64,000 nucleotides of DNA, from assembly GCF_035784015.1 (NCBI RefSeq), contig NZ_JALKOW010000002.1; one strand, written 5' to 3'. This DNA is from Comamonas sp009360615. Lineage in GTDB: Bacteria; Pseudomonadota; Gammaproteobacteria; Burkholderiales; Burkholderiaceae_C. Of this stretch, positions 61,014-64,000 are shown in pieces. Made by a program: the position numbers and the translations under genes. Positions within the stretch are counted from its first letter, which is position 1; every line of letters begins with the position of its first letter. The notes beneath the pieces are model-generated. The model ran no database searches. It saw only the letters and a list, made by a program, of their open reading frames with translations, and had not been told where the DNA came from.

Positions 61014-61915
61014 GGCTTGGCTCCTTCCTTCCTGGTGGCCGCCTGAGCCTCGGCATGGACGGCGAAGTCGTAGGGTGCACGATCGAACTGGCCCTTGAGC
61101 GCGCGCTGATGGCGTTCGGCGATCCAGGTGTCGGGCACGCCGTTCTTGCGTGCGACCTGCAGCAGGAATCCCGAGCGGTGCCACTCCCGGACGGCCTTGT
61201 CGACCGTCGACTGGGTGTCTGCTTCGCCCTTGCGGGTCCAGATCACGGTGGGCGAAGGGATGAGTTGGTCGCGCGAGCCCACCAGCGCAAAGTCCTTCCA
61301 TTCGCCTCCATGGGGGCCGTTCAGGGTTTCATGCAGGGCGGGCTGGATATGGACCGAAGCTGCGCAGGTGCCGCCTTTCAGGGCCAGCAAGGATTCTGGG
61401 ATGCCGCGCAGGCCTTTCACCACGGCACCGTATGATTCGGCCAAGGGCCTGGCGAAGTTGCTGCCCTGGGAGACGCAGGCCACTTTGCCGCGCAGGTCTT
61501 CCCACTTCGTGATGCCGCTGGCCTTGGCCACCAGGGCGGCTCCACCGATCAGGTCGTAGGGCGTGGGCGCGAACGACAGGATTTCGCTGCGCTCCTGGGT
61601 CCACTGGATGTTCGCGATCAGGAGATCGACCTTGCCCGATTGCAGGAACTGCACGCGCGTCGACGCGTTCACAGGCACGGTTTCGAGCGTCACGCCCAGG
61701 CGTTTTGCGATGTCGGCCGCCAGTTCGGTCTGGTAGCCGCCCGTCTTGCCTGTGGCCGGGTCGAGCTTGCCGAATGGCGGGCTCGCACCGTCGATCCCCA
61801 CGGACAGCTTGCCCCGTTGCTGGATCCTGTCGAGGGTGGCGTCGGCATGGGCGGGGGAGGCCAGTGCAAGCAGGGCGCTGAGGCAGGTCAGTGCAAGGGG
61901 GCGTCGAAGAAACAT
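61010..61915 (-). CDS. family-3 periplasmic solute-binding protein, paralogue 2
   Basis: 301 residues. Signal peptide ending SPAHAD (residue 25), then ATLDRIQQRGKLSVGIDGASPPFGKLDPATGKTGGYQTELAADIAKRLG, IANIQWTQERSEILSFAPTPY and GKVACVSQGSNFARPL. Has a C-terminal extension (about 25 residues, AHAEAQAATRKEGAKP) not found in the others. Start MFLRRPL fits a signal peptide; a longer frame was ignored. Confidence 0.9.
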   Translation of the reverse strand: MFLRRPLALTCLSALLALASPAHADATLDRIQQRGKLSVGIDGASPPFGKLDPATGKTGGYQTELAADIAKRLGVTLETVPVNASTRVQFLQSGKVDLLIANIQWTQERSEILSFAPTPYDLIGGAALVAKASGITKWEDLRGKVACVSQGSNFARPLAESYGAVVKGLRGIPESLLALKGGTCAASVHIQPALHETLNGPHGGEWKDFALVGSRDQLIPSPTVIWTRKGEADTQSTVDKAVREWHRSGFLLQVARKNGVPDTWIAERHQRALKGQFDRAPYDFAVHAEAQAATRKEGAKP

Positions 61916-62006
61916 GGGAAATCCTGAAAGAAGGCAACAGGCCACCCTTCCTCCGACATACGGAAGAAAGGAGGGGGGCAGTAGAAAAGTGGCCGCAGCC
62001 GTGGGG

Positions 62007-62858
62007 TCAGCGAGCGGCGGCGGTCTTGAACTTGGCCTGCAGTTCCGGCAGCAGCGGGTTGGCGGGCGAAATGCCCACGCGTTTCTCGGTGGCGATCAGC
62101 CAGCCTGTACGGTGCCAGTCCTGCACCACCTTGTCGACGGCGGCGATGGTGTCTGCCTCACCCTTGCGTGTCCATACCACCGACAGGGCAGGCAGCACTT
62201 CGCTGGCGATCGGGGCCGTGTACTGGGCCCACTCGGGGTTGCTGCGCAGCAGGGGGTGGATGAGAGTGCTGTCGTGCACGGCGGCCACGCAGTTGCCCCC
62301 TTTGAGCGCCAGCAGTGAGTCAGAAGAGCTTTTATATCCCTGGACCTGGGCACCGTAGTCCTGGGACAAAGGCTTTGAATAGCTGCTGCCCTGGGATACG
62401 CAAACGGTTTTGCCGCGCAGGTCTTCCCATTTGTGGATCCCGCTGTCCTTGCGCACGGCCGCTGCGCCGCCCACGCGGTAGAAAGGCGTGGGCGCATAGC
62501 CCAGCACTTCGGCGCGGTCGGGGTTGAGTTCCATCGACGCGATCAGCAGGTCGACCTTGCCGGCCTGCAGAAACTGCACGCGCGTGGCCGTTTGCACCTG
62601 GACCAGGTCGGCTTCCACGCCCAGGCCCTTTGCCACGGCGCGTGCCAGCTCGGGATTCCAGCCAATGAGCTGCTGGGAGGAGGGGTCGATGGAGCCGAAG
62701 GGGCCGCCATTGACCAGCACTCCGATGCTGACCTTCCCGCGCTGCTTGATCTTGTCCAGTGTGGCGTCAGCGTATGCTGCATTGCAGGCAAGCGCGACGA
62801 TGAGTGCTGCGGTGGCGGGGAGGAAGCGGGAAGTCTCAGGGGGGCGGGTGGAGTACAT
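62007..62858 (-). CDS. family-3 periplasmic solute-binding protein, paralogue 1
   Basis: 283 residues from the ATG at 62858. Signal peptide ending NAAYAD (about residue 31), then ATLDKIKQRGKVSIGVLVNGGPFGSIDPSSQQLIGWNPELARAVAKGLG, IASMELNPDRAEVLGYAPTPF and GKTVCVSQGSSYSKPL. The QWTQERSE of the other two is changed to ELNPDRAE, so the ligand pocket may differ. First gene of the operon. The 91-bp gap to paralogue 2 is the largest inside the unit and may contain a second start or processing site. Confidence 0.88.
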   Translation of the reverse strand: MYSTRPPETSRFLPATAALIVALACNAAYADATLDKIKQRGKVSIGVLVNGGPFGSIDPSSQQLIGWNPELARAVAKGLGVEADLVQVQTATRVQFLQAGKVDLLIASMELNPDRAEVLGYAPTPFYRVGGAAAVRKDSGIHKWEDLRGKTVCVSQGSSYSKPLSQDYGAQVQGYKSSSDSLLALKGGNCVAAVHDSTLIHPLLRSNPEWAQYTAPIASEVLPALSVVWTRKGEADTIAAVDKVVQDWHRTGWLIATEKRVGISPANPLLPELQAKFKTAAAR

Positions 62859-63392
62859 GGGGAGCCAAATGGAAAACAAGTGCCCATCTTGCGATGTCGT
62901 CCGGGCTGGGGCAACGAAGTTTTCCGCGCTTGCTTATGCATTTTCTGCCGACAGAGGGAGCACGCGTGGCTCGCCGGGCGCAGCTTGCCCGATCGGGTCG
63001 GTGTCCCCCCGCCCGCAGCGGCGTGTTGCCCGTCGCCCGAAGCCCGGCGTCTGTCCATCCCTGTGCCGCAGGAGAGGTCCAGGCGATGTCGCTTGGCAGG
63101 GCTTCGCGCAGGTTGCTGGCGGAAGGCTTTCTCCGAAATGGCCGCCCTTGCGCAAAGGCGGCAGGGCCATTCCATCAGAGCCGTTCAGTCATTGGACCGC
63201 TGTCTGCGCGGAGATTGTGGAAGTGGATGAAGAGATGGGCTGACGGAGCCATACCTGTCAGGGCCTCATTGACCTGGGGTGCAGACCGGGAGTCGCCTGC
63301 GATAGCCGTCGATGAAACGCTCTCGGCTCCGACCTGAGGGGGCGCGGCCCGCGCGCCCAAGAGGCCGCGAGGCGGCCGGGGGCCGCTGTCGT
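62859..63392. other. 534-bp region upstream of the binding-protein operon
   Basis: Should contain the operon promoter: an AT-richer patch with TTGCTTATGCATTTTC lies at about 62930-62946, roughly 75 bp before the first binding-protein gene. A GC stem (63372-63377 / 63381-63386, no T-run) sits just after the rhodanese stop. No protein-coding frame was recognised. Confidence 0.4.
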
Positions 63393-64000
63393 TCAGTTGA
63401 CCAGCTGGATGCCTGTGTGCCCCTCGCGTTCCAGTTGCGCCACCAGGCCCAGCTCCCAGTCCAGGTAGTCGGTGAAGCCGGCGTTGCGCAGTGCCGGATC
63501 GCGGTGCAGATAGGGGCTGTAGGCATGGTCGTCGTCACCGGTGAGTACGCTTTCGCCACCCTGGTCTGTGGGCAGACCTGCAGCGACCCAGGCGCGGGTG
63601 CCGCCGCTGATGGCTCGGATGTCGCGCTGCGGGACCTGGCTGTTGCGTGTCGCGTGCGCGATGCCAGATGCCACGCTTTGCGCCAGCACGCCATCCGACG
63701 ATGTCAGCAGCACGACCTGTTCTTGTGGCAGCGCTGCGATAAATTCGGCCAGCCTGCCTGGGGCGGCGAAGCGTGCCCCGGCGACATGGCGTTTTTCGTA
63801 GGCAGCGCGGCTTTCCACATCGAAGATCGCTGCTCGGCCTGCATCGGCCAACGCAGCGGCCTGCGGCGGTGCGACGTGCGGCGCCGGCGGGTCGGGGGTC
63901 AGCACGCGCACCGGCTCGGGGCCGGTGACTCGGAAGGCACCCGGTCCATGGCCTTGCGGCGTATACACGGCTACTTCCCAGCCAAGTTGTGCCAGCCATG
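63393..64000 (-). CDS. rhodanese-domain protein, probably multi-domain (N-terminus outside window)
   Basis: 202 residues are visible, read from beyond the right edge. The complete rhodanese domain (about the middle of the visible part) has IFDVESRAAYEKRHVAGARF, LLTSSDG at the active-loop position and ISGGTRAWVAAGLPTD. The normal catalytic Cys is replaced: the loop reads TSSDGVLA, so this domain is probably structural or inactive. The upstream piece WLAQLGWEVAVYTP looks like the end of a preceding rhodanese repeat. Multi-rhodanese sulfurtransferases commonly accompany cysteine dioxygenases. Same strand and just upstream of the sulfur operon. Confidence 0.85.
   Translation of the reverse strand, partial: WLAQLGWEVAVYTPQGHGPGAFRVTGPEPVRVLTPDPPAPHVAPPQAAALADAGRAAIFDVESRAAYEKRHVAGARFAAPGRLAEFIAALPQEQVVLLTSSDGVLAQSVASGIAHATRNSQVPQRDIRAISGGTRAWVAAGLPTDQGGESVLTGDDDHAYSPYLHRDPALRNAGFTDYLDWELGLVAQLEREGHTGIQLVN

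Noticed and set aside
62859..63392. Possible riboswitch upstream of the sulfur operon
   Set aside because: No SAM, cysteine-related or other conserved riboswitch core could be recognised by eye; only a GC stem next to the rhodanese stop was seen.
1..64000. CRISPR array, prophage, integron or toxin-antitoxin pair
   Set aside because: No regularly spaced repeats, phage structural genes, integrase or recognisable toxin/antitoxin pair was found; the only mobile element is the IS5-family copy.

Overview
This is a GC-rich window from a Gram-negative chromosome, most likely a betaproteobacterium of the Comamonadaceae (Comamonas or a close relative). The evidence is the OmpC-type porin ending in Phe, five Bug/TctC periplasmic receptors attached to small catabolic clusters, an MlaE/MCE lipid-transport locus and the overall gene repertoire. 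Assignment to family is inference from gene content only. No phage, CRISPR array, plasmid origin or rRNA is visible.

Regions. (1) 1-6312: metal resistance. A TAT-exported multicopper oxidase (cut by the window edge), a TolC-family lipoprotein and two small periplasmic proteins are followed by a DUF3703 protein, a Cd/Zn/Pb P-type ATPase and its divergent MerR regulator with a palindromic operator. (2) 6370-25564: mostly core genes. These are an MCE/MlaE lipid-transport operon with no ATPase gene, a porin, two identical tRNA-Pro(GGG) genes, an acyl-CoA hydratase/hydrolase, DUF72, Tex, an alpha/beta hydrolase, HDOD, a response regulator with a histidine kinase, a patatin-like protein, an unusual AI-2E transporter fusion and an iron-dependent alcohol dehydrogenase. 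(3) 25694-26860: an IS5-family element with two frameshifted transposase frames, beside a degenerate short-chain dehydrogenase remnant. (4) 27156-42142: an accessory catabolic island of three regulated clusters. Each contains Bug receptors and enzymes (cyclases, RraA-like aldolase, 2-hydroxyacid dehydrogenase, cupin, FAH, SDR and epimerase) and each lies next to a LysR or AraC regulator. (5) 42457-51281: mixed accessory genes (arylamine N-acetyltransferase, MocR regulator, histidine phosphatase, FrsA-like hydrolase, epimerase/TetR pair, LysE exporter) with a decayed esterase region at 45060-46140. (6) 52001-64000: a translationally coupled 11-gene operon on the minus strand, preceded by a rhodanese gene.

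The most interesting locus is region 6. Three paralogous family-3 binding proteins, an Ldh2-type dehydrogenase, an FAD-linked D-2-hydroxyacid dehydrogenase, an aminotransferase, two permeases, an ATPase, a cysteine-dioxygenase-like thiol dioxygenase and a Cys/Met-metabolism PLP lyase follow one another with mostly 4-base overlaps. This reads as uptake of a sulfur-containing amino or hydroxy acid, interconversion of its hydroxy, keto and amino forms, C-S bond cleavage and thiol oxidation. The substrate cannot be read from the sequence.

Starts were chosen from ribosome-binding sites, overlaps with upstream genes and the family N-terminus. Very long open frames opposite real genes are common here because of the high GC content and were left out.
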